From Trinickia fusca (GTDB taxonomy: Bacteria; Pseudomonadota; Gammaproteobacteria; Burkholderiales; Burkholderiaceae), in assembly GCF_003628145.1 (NCBI RefSeq), contig NZ_RBZV01000001.1, forward strand, positions 777,558-841,557: a stretch of 64,000 nucleotides of DNA, written 5' to 3'. The notes below the pieces were generated by a model, which made no database searches, was not told the DNA's origin, and saw nothing but the letters and a program-made list of their open reading frames with translations. The position numbers and the translations under genes were made by a program. Numbering within the stretch: position 1 is the stretch's first letter; each line of letters starts with the position of its first letter. This document shows positions 57,372-64,000 of this stretch, piece by piece.

Positions 57372-58334
57372 TTACTTGGTCACGAGGTCGACCGGCGTCT
57401 CGACGACACCCGACAGCTCGGACTGCTTCTTGTGATCGGCCAGCGCCTTGAGCGAGACGTCGATGCCGAACACGGCCTGCTTGGCCGCGTACTGGTCTGC
57501 CGTCGCGAGCACGCGGCCATCCTTCAGCATCGGCTTGATCGCGGTGATGTCGTCATAGCCGACGACGGAGACCTTGCCCTGCTTGCCGGCCGCGCGCACG
57601 GCCGACACGGCGCCGATCGCCATGTTGTCGTTGCCCGCGAGCAGCGCCTTCAGGTTCGGATACTCGTTGAGCATGGCCGAAGCGACGGCGTTGCCCTTGT
57701 CGATCTCCCATTCGCCCGATTGCACCGACACGACCTTCGCGCCGGCCTTGGCCATCGCGTCCTTGAAGCCTGCCGTGCGCTGCTGCGCGTTGGTCGTCGT
57801 CGACACGCCCTCGATGATGCCGACCTCGTCGCCGGCCTTCAGCTTCTTGCCCAGAAAGTCGCCGACCTTCTCGGCACCCTTGCGGTTGTCGGGGCCGACG
57901 AACGGCACGTTCAGGTTCTTCGACTTGAGCACGTCCGGATCGAGGCGGTTGTCGATGTTGACCACGATGATGCCGGCATCGACGGCCTTCTTGACGACCG
58001 GCACGAGCGCCTTCGAGTCGGCCGGTGCCAGCACGATCGCGTCGACCTTCGAGACGATCATCTGCTCGACGATGCGAATCTGGTTGGCCGTATCGGTTTC
58101 ATCCTTGATGCCGTTGGTGATCAGATCGAACTGGCCGGCGTTGTGCTTCTGATAATCCTTCGCGCCGTTTTCCATCGTCAGGAAGAACTCGTTCGCGAGC
58201 GACTTCATCACGAGCGCCACTTTCGGCTTGTGGGCAGTGTCGGCACAAGCATCGGTCGCGCTGAACGAGGCCAGGCCGAACGCACAAACAGCGGCGAGCG
58301 CAGCCAGCAGACGACGACGGGGGCGATGATTCAT
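57372..58334 (-). CDS. rbsB: Periplasmic ribose-binding protein
   Basis: A 320-residue protein with aaggag ahead of the ATG. The signal peptide (basic start, L-L-A-A-L-A-A-V-C-A-F-G-L-A) ends near residue 30. The mature part is a type I sugar-binding fold with V-A-L-V-M-K-S-L-A-N-E-F-F, a hinge and N-I-D-N-R-L-D, and a C-terminal V-V-G-Y-D-D-I. It delivers ribose, or possibly a related pentose, to RbsAC. It is the first and promoter-proximal gene of the operon. Confidence 0.93.
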   Translation of the reverse strand: MNHRPRRRLLAALAAVCAFGLASFSATDACADTAHKPKVALVMKSLANEFFLTMENGAKDYQKHNAGQFDLITNGIKDETDTANQIRIVEQMIVSKVDAIVLAPADSKALVPVVKKAVDAGIIVVNIDNRLDPDVLKSKNLNVPFVGPDNRKGAEKVGDFLGKKLKAGDEVGIIEGVSTTTNAQQRTAGFKDAMAKAGAKVVSVQSGEWEIDKGNAVASAMLNEYPNLKALLAGNDNMAIGAVSAVRAAGKQGKVSVVGYDDITAIKPMLKDGRVLATADQYAAKQAVFGIDVSLKALADHKKQSELSGVVETPVDLVTK

Positions 58335-58359
58335 GGAGTTCTCCTTTTCCTTTCTTATT

Positions 58360-58446
58360 GGCTCTTGAAGAGCCGTGATTTTGGGCTCTTCAAGAGCCTT
58401 GATTTTTGGCCCGTGACGAGCCTTGATTTTTCATTCGAACGAGCAC
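58360..58446. repeat. Three to four 24-bp direct repeats, each with a 15-bp palindrome, upstream of rbsB
   Basis: GGCTCTTGAAGAGCC starts at 58360, GGCTCTTCAAGAGCC at 58384 and GGCCCGTGACGAGCC at 58408, exactly 24 bases apart. Each is followed by TGATTTT or TTGATTTTT. A degraded fourth unit starts near 58432. The first two are perfect palindromes around a central base and reverse complements of each other. They lie in the divergent region between rbsB and the TetR gene, so they could be regulator-binding sites; hairpin-plus-T structures reading on the plus strand are the alternative. Confidence 0.7.
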
Positions 58447-58590
58447 GTCAAACGCGGCGACGCGCTCCTTGCGCGCGGCACGCTGCCCACCCACACCGAA
58501 TGCGCATGCGGGCGGGACCGCCTATGCTGGACCGTTCTTGCTACGCGCGCAAGGGGCGTGCTACCGTCGCGTGCTTAAAGCGCACGGCGG

Positions 58591-59193
58591 ATGGCACGCC
58601 CATCATCGAGGTTCGAGGTGGCTACAGGCAAGCGTCGACAGATCATCGAAAAGGCGACTGAGCTCTTTTCCCAGTACGGGTTCCACCCGGTTGGGATCGA
58701 TCGCATCATCGATGAATCGGACATCGCCCGGATGACCTTGTATCGCCATTTCGCCGGCAAGGACGATCTCATCAGGGCGGTGCTCCAGCATCGTCATTCG
58801 GCGCTGATCAGCAGCATCGAGGCGCGCCTCGAGTCGCTCGAAACGCCGGAACAGAAAGTCAAGGGGATCTTCGACTGGTACCGTGACTGGTTCTCTACCG
58901 AGTCGTTCGCGGGTTGCCTGTTCGAGCGTGCACTCGCGGAATTCGGCACGTCTTGCCCCGGCATCTCGGACGTCGCGATCGGCTACAAGCAAACGCTGAT
59001 GAACATGCTGGAAAGCCTGCTGTGCGAGACCCTGCCCCGCAAGTCTGCGCGGCAGCTCGCAGAGGTGTTCGTCATGTTGTTGGATGGGGCAACGGTCGAT
59101 GCGCGTGCGTTCAATGATCCTGCGGCCGCCAAGCGCGCTTGGCAGGCGGCGGAAGTCTTGTTGAAGAGTGCGGCGACGGGTGACGGCGCCTAA
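58591..59193 (+). CDS. TetR-family transcriptional regulator
   Basis: A 200-residue protein. The N-terminal helix-turn-helix contains I-I-E-K-A-T-E-L-F-S-Q-Y-G-F-H-P-V-G-I-D-R-I and M-T-L-Y-R-H-F-A-G-K-D-D-L-I. The ligand domain has F-D-W-Y-R-D-W-F and an A-G-C-L-F-E-R-A pattern common in the YcdC/AcrR-like subgroup. It is divergent from rbsB with the 24-bp repeat array between. Its target and ligand are unknown. A short hairpin GTGCC-CCA-GGCAC follows its stop. Confidence 0.93.
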   Translation: MARPSSRFEVATGKRRQIIEKATELFSQYGFHPVGIDRIIDESDIARMTLYRHFAGKDDLIRAVLQHRHSALISSIEARLESLETPEQKVKGIFDWYRDWFSTESFAGCLFERALAEFGTSCPGISDVAIGYKQTLMNMLESLLCETLPRKSARQLAEVFVMLLDGATVDARAFNDPAAAKRAWQAAEVLLKSAATGDGA

Positions 59194-59254
59194 CCGTGCC
59201 CCAGGCACGCCGCCCGAGAGACACGCCAGGCGTTCCGGCTAACGGGCTGTTGCC

Positions 59255-59536
59255 CTACAGATGATCGACGGACGCGCCCTGCACTTTGCCGTCGATGATG
59301 TCGCACGCGTACTGCATGCCGATACGATGCGCCTCGAGTTGATCTTGCAGCGGCGCGTGCTCGGGCACGCCGAACATCTCGGCCTTGCCGCGCTCGCCGC
59401 TCGCCTTGCGAAAGATCGTCACGACGATGTCGAAGTGCCGTAACGCATCGACCGCCTCGTTGGGTTCCTTGGCGCGCCGCAACGCTTGCACACCAATTGC
59501 AAAGCCTTTGTACTGATCGGAAAACGGTAGCGACAT
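59255..59536 (-). CDS. Conserved small hypothetical protein
   Basis: A 93-residue soluble protein from the ATG at 59536 (M-S-L-P-F-S-D), with gaaggagca just upstream on its strand. It has a regular mix of charged helices, including A-V-D-A-L-R-H-F-D-I-V-V-T-I-F-R-K-A. I recall similar short proteins in Burkholderia genomes but know no function. It converges on the TetR gene. Confidence 0.65.
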   Translation of the reverse strand: MSLPFSDQYKGFAIGVQALRRAKEPNEAVDALRHFDIVVTIFRKASGERGKAEMFGVPEHAPLQDQLEAHRIGMQYACDIIDGKVQGASVDHL

Positions 59537-59909
59537 GGTTCGATGCTCCTTCTGCGAAGGACGAAGGAAGCTCGGCGACACCAGCGCCGATTTCAACGAT
59601 CGACGCCCCATGTGACCCTGCCCAGCCCGACGTGTCCGTCGCGACTCCTTCCCGGTGTCACGCAAGACGCATTCCCTGATGCCCCGGCATTAGGGCTTGA
59701 CCCGCCCTCGCACGAGCCGCGCAAGGCGCCGCACAGCGCGAAATGCCGGGGTCTTTGAAGAATTTACGCGACGTACCCAGCATTAAGGGCTGGCGACGCG
59801 ACGATTCGTCGCATTTCTTCTATGATGGCTGCCAAGACGGCCCGCTTATTACACAGAGCCATCGGGCCGCCGTCTCATCGTTGATGCGTGATGCATTGCG
59901 GAGGCAGGA
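59537..59909. other. Intergenic region with a 10-bp inverted repeat
   Basis: CCCCGGCATT (59682-59691) and AATGCCGGGG (59742-59751) form a perfect 10-bp inverted repeat 50 bases apart, the second arm followed by tcttt. It may be a transcription-ending or regulatory structure. No gene is recognised here. Confidence 0.4.
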
Positions 59910-60365
59910 ATGGCATGGAGACAACACCGCTGGATCAGGCGCTGGATCATCACCATCGTGATCTGGGCCATACCGGTGGCTATCGTGGCGCTGCGCGAAA
60001 TTCACGAAGAAATGTCGTACAACATCGTCGATCGTGATCGCGCGCTGACCACCTGGGAATTCACCGACGCGCAGCGTGCCGCCGGCGCGCCCGCGCGTTG
60101 CCACGGCAAGCCCGACGAGGCGCGCGCAGCAGGCTGCCCCGCCGACGTGCTGGCCGCCAACGCGCCACGCCAACAGGCCGCGCTCGACGAATTCGCGCTC
60201 CGGCGCAACACGCTCGCGAGCTACCTGTGGCATGCATTCGTCGGCTATTGGATCGTGCCCGCGGCATTCATTTTCGCAGTCGGTCTCGTCATCGCGGGCA
60301 TCCGCCGCGCCCTGCGGCGGCCGCCGGTCGTCAAAAACCGCGCACAGAGCACAGCCCATCGCTGA
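59910..60365 (+). CDS. Two-helix inner-membrane protein, function unknown
   Basis: A 151-residue protein with a basic N-terminus followed by a hydrophobic helix (residues ~11-28, I-I-T-I-V-I-W-A-I-P-V-A-I-V). A periplasmic loop of ~80 residues has two cysteines, C at about 63 and 75, that could pair. A second helix spans about 112-133. The C-terminal tail is basic. No family is recognised. A ggagg-containing site (gcggaggcagga) precedes the ATG. Confidence 0.7.
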   Translation: MAWRQHRWIRRWIITIVIWAIPVAIVALREIHEEMSYNIVDRDRALTTWEFTDAQRAAGAPARCHGKPDEARAAGCPADVLAANAPRQQAALDEFALRRNTLASYLWHAFVGYWIVPAAFIFAVGLVIAGIRRALRRPPVVKNRAQSTAHR

Positions 60366-60486
60366 ACGAATTCGGGCCGATTCCGGGCACGCACCATGCT
60401 AGAAGCCTTAGCGCGTGGTGTGAGATCACGCTTCGCCCAAACCTGCCGTCGAGGGTTTGACCGACGGATCCAAAACGGAGAGAGCC

Positions 60487-61086
60487 ATGCAAAAACCCTA
60501 TTGGATGCTCAAGGCTGCCGCGGCTGTCGTAGTCGGCAGCCTGACACTCGTGGGCTGTACCGCGACCACCAACAACGGCAGCCCAACGGCTACGAGCCCG
60601 GGCAGCGATGCTTCGAAGCGGCAAGAGATCAACGCGAGCGTCGACGCGACGCTCTCGCGCCTGTATGCGCAAGTGCCAGGCGCACGCGAGCTGGTCACCA
60701 AGGCGCACGGCGTGTTGGTGTTCCCGAAGGTGCTGCAGGCGGGGTTCGTCGTCGGCGGGCAATACGGCGAAGGCGCGCTGCGGGTGGGCGGACAGACCGT
60801 CGGCTACTACAACACCGTGTCGGGTTCGCTGGGCCTGCAGGCGGGCGCGCAGTCGAAGGCCGTCATCTTCCTGTTCATGACCGACGATTCGCTCAGCAAC
60901 TTCCGTTCGCGTGAGGGCTGGTCGGCAGGCGGCGACGCCTCGGTCGCCGTGTTGAAAATGGGCGCAAACGGCGCGCTCGACACCACGACCGCGACCAAGC
61001 CCGTGCAAGTGATCATCCTCACGAACGCCGGCTTGATGGGCGATCTGTCGGTCGAGGGCACGAAGGTCACACGCATGAACATCTGA
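60487..61086 (+). CDS. SYLF-domain lipoprotein (Ysc84-like)
   Basis: The start at 60487 has ggagaga ahead of it. The 199-residue protein begins with a lipoprotein signal and lipobox L-V-G-C. Its SYLF/Ysc84-type domain shows A-H-G-V-L-V-F-P-K-V-L-Q-A-G-F-V-V-G-G-Q-Y-G-E-G-A-L, then G-S-L-G-L-Q-A-G-A-Q-S-K-A-V-I-F-L-F-M. SYLF domains bind phosphoinositides in eukaryotes; the bacterial role is probably membrane-lipid binding at the cell envelope. Such lipoproteins are common in Burkholderia. It is monocistronic, with a strong hairpin right after its stop. Confidence 0.9.
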   Translation: MQKPYWMLKAAAAVVVGSLTLVGCTATTNNGSPTATSPGSDASKRQEINASVDATLSRLYAQVPGARELVTKAHGVLVFPKVLQAGFVVGGQYGEGALRVGGQTVGYYNTVSGSLGLQAGAQSKAVIFLFMTDDSLSNFRSREGWSAGGDASVAVLKMGANGALDTTTATKPVQVIILTNAGLMGDLSVEGTKVTRMNI

Positions 61087-61088
61087 CA

Positions 61089-61113
61089 GGCCGGATGCGC
61101 CGCGCATCCGGCC
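61089..61113. terminator. Terminator-like hairpin between convergent genes
   Basis: A perfect 11-bp inverted repeat, GGCCGGATGCG / CGCATCCGGCC with a 3-base loop, lies directly after the SYLF lipoprotein stop and 13 bases before the end of the convergent glycosyltransferase gene. It could serve both directions. A T-run is missing. Confidence 0.55.
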
Positions 61114-61125
61114 CCCGGTGCGCGG

Positions 61126-62193
61126 TCAGTTCGAGGCCGAATCGATGACCTTGAAGCGTGAGCGCTTCTGTGCGCGGATGACGGCCTGATACGCATCGAG
61201 GTACTGGCGCGCCATGTGGTGCGACGTGAAGCGTTCCTCGAAACGCTGACGCACGCGTGCACGCGGCAGCAGGTGCAGCCGATTCACGGCCGCCACCGCA
61301 CTGATCTCGTCTTCCACGATAAAGCCCGAGACACCTTCGTCGATGACCTCGGGCACCGACCCGCGGTTGAACGCGATCACCGGCGTGCCGCATGCCATGG
61401 CCTCGATCATCACGAGTCCGAACGGCTCGGGCCAGTCGATCGGGAACAGCAGTGCGTGCGCGCCCGACAGGAAGTCGGCCTTCTGATGATCGGCAATCTC
61501 GCCGATGTATTCGACGTGCGGCAGATCGAACAACGGCTTGATCTCGCGCTCGAAATACTCGCGGTCGGCCGCATCGATCTTGGCCGCGATGCGGATCGGC
61601 AGACCGCAGTGTGCGGCGATGCGAATCGCCGTATCGACGCGTTTCTCCGGCGAGATGCGGCCCAGGAACGCAAGGTAGCGCTGCTCGACGGGCTGCGGCG
61701 TGTAGAGCGCTTGCGGCAGGCCGTGATAGACCGTCTTGAGCCATTTGGCCTGCGGCAGCGGCTGGCGCTGCGAATTCGAGATCGAGATCACGGGCGCGGT
61801 GTCGAACGTGTCGAACACGGGCTGCTGCTCGGACAGATCGAGACGGCCGTGCATCGTCGTCACGAACGGCGTCTCTTGCCGCTTGAACAGTGAGAACGAG
61901 TAGTAGTCCATGTGAAAGTGCAGCACGTCGAACTCCTCGGCGCGGCGCCGCACGAGCTCCATCAACAGCATGTGCGGCGCGATGCGGTCGCGGATACCCG
62001 GATCGAGCCGCAACGCGCGTGGCCAGACGGCCTCCAGCTTGGCGCTCGTCTTCGAGTCGCCGCTCGCGAAGAGCGTCACGTCATGGCCGAGCTCGACGAG
62101 CGCCTCCGTGATGTACGACACGACACGCTCCGTGCCGCCGTACAGCTTCGGCGGCACCGATTCGGTCAACGGTGCGATCTGCGCAATCTTCAT
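61126..62193 (-). CDS. Glycosyltransferase family 4 protein
   Basis: A 355-residue GT-B fold enzyme. The N-terminus has A-P-L-T-E-S-V-P-P-K-L-Y-G-G-T-E-R-V-V-S-Y (sugar-acceptor side). The C-terminal domain has F-L-G-R-I-S-P-E-K-R-V-D-T-A and F-G-L-V-M-I-E-A-M-A-C-G-T-P-V-I-A, the E-x7-E nucleotide-sugar motif. It transfers a sugar, probably from UDP- or GDP-sugar, to an unknown acceptor. It follows otsA on the same strand after 251 bases. Confidence 0.92.
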   Translation of the reverse strand: MKIAQIAPLTESVPPKLYGGTERVVSYITEALVELGHDVTLFASGDSKTSAKLEAVWPRALRLDPGIRDRIAPHMLLMELVRRRAEEFDVLHFHMDYYSFSLFKRQETPFVTTMHGRLDLSEQQPVFDTFDTAPVISISNSQRQPLPQAKWLKTVYHGLPQALYTPQPVEQRYLAFLGRISPEKRVDTAIRIAAHCGLPIRIAAKIDAADREYFEREIKPLFDLPHVEYIGEIADHQKADFLSGAHALLFPIDWPEPFGLVMIEAMACGTPVIAFNRGSVPEVIDEGVSGFIVEDEISAVAAVNRLHLLPRARVRQRFEERFTSHHMARQYLDAYQAVIRAQKRSRFKVIDSASN

Positions 62194-62276
62194 TCGATGG
62201 CTCTCCAGGATGGATAGGGGCGCCGCGGCCCGATGCGCCCGTCAAATCGCGGGCCCTCCCCGCTCACGGACGCCTG

Positions 62277-62299
62277 GGCAGCGGCAACCTGCCGCTGCC
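62277..62299 (-). terminator. Hairpin between otsA and the glycosyltransferase gene
   Basis: A perfect 10-bp inverted repeat GGCAGCGGCA / TGCCGCTGCC with a 3-base loop lies 145 bases past the otsA stop and 84 bases before the glycosyltransferase start. No T-run follows. It may separate the two transcripts. Confidence 0.4.
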
Positions 62300-62444
62300 G
62301 CAGCGCACAATGCGTATCAACGCGTCATTATTCTGTACGGCGCGCCCGATTCACGCGCCTGCTTTCAATTGATGCCCGCTGTTACAGTCGCGAAACATCC
62401 AGATCCTGCTTCCTTCAACGGCGCCAAGCACCTCCTCGTCTCGT

Positions 62445-63830
62445 TCAGCCGTATGGCTCGCCGCGCAAGTCGGCCAGGAATCTGTCGCGCCAGGTGCCGA
62501 GGTCGTTCTTGCGCAGTGCGGCCATGTTGACCTCATGACGCTGCCTGCGCTCGGCCAACGGCATCGCCAGCGCGCGCTCGAGCGCTTCGGCCATGCCGGC
62601 GATGTCGTGCGGATTGACTAGCACGGCCGCGCACAATTCCGCCGCAGCCCCGGCGAATTCCGACAGCACGAGCACGCCGGGATCCTCCGGGTTTTGCGCG
62701 GCGACGTACTCTTTCGCCACCAGATTCATGCCGTCGCGCAGCGGCGTGACGAACCCCACCTGCGATTCGCGAAACAGCGACATCAGCTGTGAGCGCGCAT
62801 AGCGCTGGTTCAAATAGCGGATCGGCGTGTAGTCGAGCCCCGAGAAACGGCCATTGATGCGTCCGGCCTCATATTCGAGGTTGTGGCGGATCTCTTGATA
62901 ACTTTCGACGTCGGCCCGTGTAGGCGGCGCGATCTGCACGAGTGTGACGTTGCCGCGCCATTGCGGGGCGTTCTCGAGCAATCGCTCGAACGCCTTGAAA
63001 CGCTCGACGAGCCCCTTCGAATAATCGAGCCGATCGACGCTCATGACGAGCTCGCGCCCCTCCAGGCTTTGCTTGAGCTCGAGCACGTGCTGACGGCTTT
63101 CGTTGCGCTCGGCCTCCCGTGCGATCTCGTCGGGGAACACGCCGATCCGATACACATCGGTGCGCAGGCGCCGGCCGAACGCTTCGATTTCACCCTGCTC
63201 GCTGACCGTGCCATGCGCGTGGCGAACGAGGTAGTCGTGAAACGCGCCGCGGTCGGTGTCGGTCTGAAAGCCGACCACGTCGTAGCAGCACAGCGACTTG
63301 ATGAGCTCCTCATGCGGCGGCACGTTCAACAGCACTTGCGGCGCCGGAAACGGCGTGTGCAGGAAAAAGCCGATGCGATTGCCGATGCCCTCGCGACGCA
63401 ACGCATCGGCGAACGGGATCAAGTGGTAGTCGTGGACCCAGATGATGTCGTCGGGCGCAAGGAGCTTCACGAGCTTGTGCGCGAGCCACGCGTTGACACG
63501 CCGATAGCCCGCATAGTCATCGCGCTCGTAAGCGGCCAGGTCGTTGCGATAGTGAAACACGGGCCACAGCGTCGCGTTCGAAAAACCACGGTAGTACTGA
63601 TCGTAGTCGCGGCGCACGAGGCCCACGGTCGCGAACGTCACGGTGCCTTCCTCGACGAGCGTGGGCCCCGCGTGCGCCACCGCCTCGCTGACGACCTCGC
63701 CGCTCCAGCCGAACCAGACGCCGCCCGTGTCCTTGAGCGCACCGAAGATCGCGACCGCGAGCCCGCCTGCCGATCCCTTCGTTTCCGTCGGTTTGGCGAC
63801 ACGGTTGGAGACGACGATCAGGCGGCCCAT
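62445..63830 (-). CDS. otsA: Trehalose-6-phosphate synthase (GT20)
   Basis: A 461-residue enzyme that joins UDP-glucose and glucose-6-phosphate to trehalose 6-phosphate. Signature segments are R-L-I-V-V-S-N-R-V at the N-terminus, [18 protein letters not shown], and [10 protein letters not shown] with L-V-L-S-E-F-A-G. Length is normal. Trehalose protects against osmotic and desiccation stress. No otsB phosphatase is inside the window. Confidence 0.96.
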   Translation of the reverse strand: MGRLIVVSNRVAKPTETKGSAGGLAVAIFGALKDTGGVWFGWSGEVVSEAVAHAGPTLVEEGTVTFATVGLVRRDYDQYYRGFSNATLWPVFHYRNDLAAYERDDYAGYRRVNAWLAHKLVKLLAPDDIIWVHDYHLIPFADALRREGIGNRIGFFLHTPFPAPQVLLNVPPHEELIKSLCCYDVVGFQTDTDRGAFHDYLVRHAHGTVSEQGEIEAFGRRLRTDVYRIGVFPDEIAREAERNESRQHVLELKQSLEGRELVMSVDRLDYSKGLVERFKAFERLLENAPQWRGNVTLVQIAPPTRADVESYQEIRHNLEYEAGRINGRFSGLDYTPIRYLNQRYARSQLMSLFRESQVGFVTPLRDGMNLVAKEYVAAQNPEDPGVLVLSEFAGAAAELCAAVLVNPHDIAGMAEALERALAMPLAERRQRHEVNMAALRKNDLGTWRDRFLADLRGEPYG

Positions 63831-63839
63831 GGCGACTCC

Positions 63840-64000
63840 TCAGTCACCCACCTTGCAGGGGAACGCCTTGCCGAGCCCGAGCGAGATCACCGTGCTGGCG
63901 TTGTACTTGCCCGCCCCCGGGTTGTCGGCCACGTACTTGCGCACCGCATCGATCATCGACTCGGCCTTCGTCTCCGCGCGCAGGCAGAAGTATTGGCCGA
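63840..64000 (-). CDS. Rap1a/Tai-like small secreted protein (partial, N-terminus beyond the window)
   Basis: Fifty-three C-terminal residues are visible up to the TGA at 63840. The pattern Y-F-C-L-R-A-E-T-K-A-E-S-M-I-D-A-V, then V-A-D-N-P, and the terminal G-K-A-F-P-C-K resembles the end of Rap1a/Tai-type periplasmic proteins, with two cysteines likely bonded. These serve as immunity proteins to amidase effectors or have unknown envelope roles. It lies 9 bases upstream of otsA on the same strand. Confidence 0.5.
   Translation of the reverse strand, partial: GQYFCLRAETKAESMIDAVRKYVADNPGAGKYNASTVISLGLGKAFPCKVGD

Noticed and set aside
1-64000. CRISPR arrays, rRNA, tRNA genes and replication origins
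   Set aside because: No regular direct-repeat/spacer arrays, rRNA-like sequence, recognisable tRNA cloverleaf or iteron cluster was seen by eye. A covariance-model scan would be needed to exclude small RNAs.

Overview
The window is GC-rich with Burkholderia-type gene content: an rbs ribose operon with its own LacI-type regulator, the prkA-yeaH-spoVR stress trio, otsA, a SYLF lipoprotein, a giant Rhs toxin and an Hrp-type promoter. I read it as a chromosome or large replicon of a Burkholderiaceae bacterium close to Burkholderia, Paraburkholderia or Trinickia. The genus is an inference. I saw no rRNA, tRNA or CRISPR array. About 50 protein genes are supported. Several stretches are visibly poorer in GC than the rest and look acquired: the Rhs toxin tip, 29.2-31.5 kb, 34.6-35.8 kb and 39.8-41.1 kb.

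Layout. 0-12.2 kb: an Rhs/YD-repeat polymorphic toxin (5' end outside the window) with LysM modules and a C-terminal non-specific nuclease, followed by its YezG-like immunity gene. 12.2-19.1 kb: an EctB-like aminotransferase without ectA or ectC, a PEBP protein, a 2OG-Fe(II) oxygenase, a TylF-type methyltransferase, a GNAT, a HAD protein and an EamA exporter. 19.4-29.8 kb: an eight-gene, tightly overlapping biosynthetic operon edged by transposase remnants. 30.1-31.4 kb: a candidate type III effector behind a PIP-box promoter. 31.8-34.5 kb: a complete FxSxx-COOH RiPP locus (radical SAM maturase, HExxH modifying enzyme, precursor ending F-N-S-C-I). 34.6-35.8 kb: a serine hydrolase. 36.0-39.8 kb: a five-gene operon centred on S-adenosylmethionine chemistry. 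40.8-41.07 kb: a decayed, internally deleted second copy of the RiPP locus. 41.2-64 kb: mostly core genes, namely a DUF355 protein, an oxygenase, a phosphoribosyltransferase, a glycosidase-like lipoprotein, spoVR-yeaH-prkA, a chemoreceptor, rbsBACRK, a TetR regulator, a SYLF lipoprotein, a glycosyltransferase, otsA and a partial Rap1a-like gene.

How the genes work together. In the 19.6-29.0 kb operon a threonine-kinase-like GHMP enzyme, a cysteine-synthase-like PLP enzyme and an argininosuccinate-lyase-like enzyme match the trio proposed to make 2,3-diaminobutyrate from threonine in known peptide antibiotics. Two ATP-grasp ligases, a PhzF-type isomerase, a diiron (HDO) oxygenase and an MFS exporter would then assemble, tailor and export a small diaminobutyrate-containing peptide. 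In the 36-39.8 kb operon a SpeD-type AdoMet decarboxylase, a FeeM/LuxI-like N-acyltransferase, a second HDO enzyme, a DUF3419 aminocarboxypropyltransferase and a flavin-binding-type protein suggest an acylated product built from the side chain of SAM. Both product predictions are inference from family membership. The most promising undescribed systems are these two operons, the proteobacterial FxSxx RiPP locus with its relic, and the PIP-box effector.
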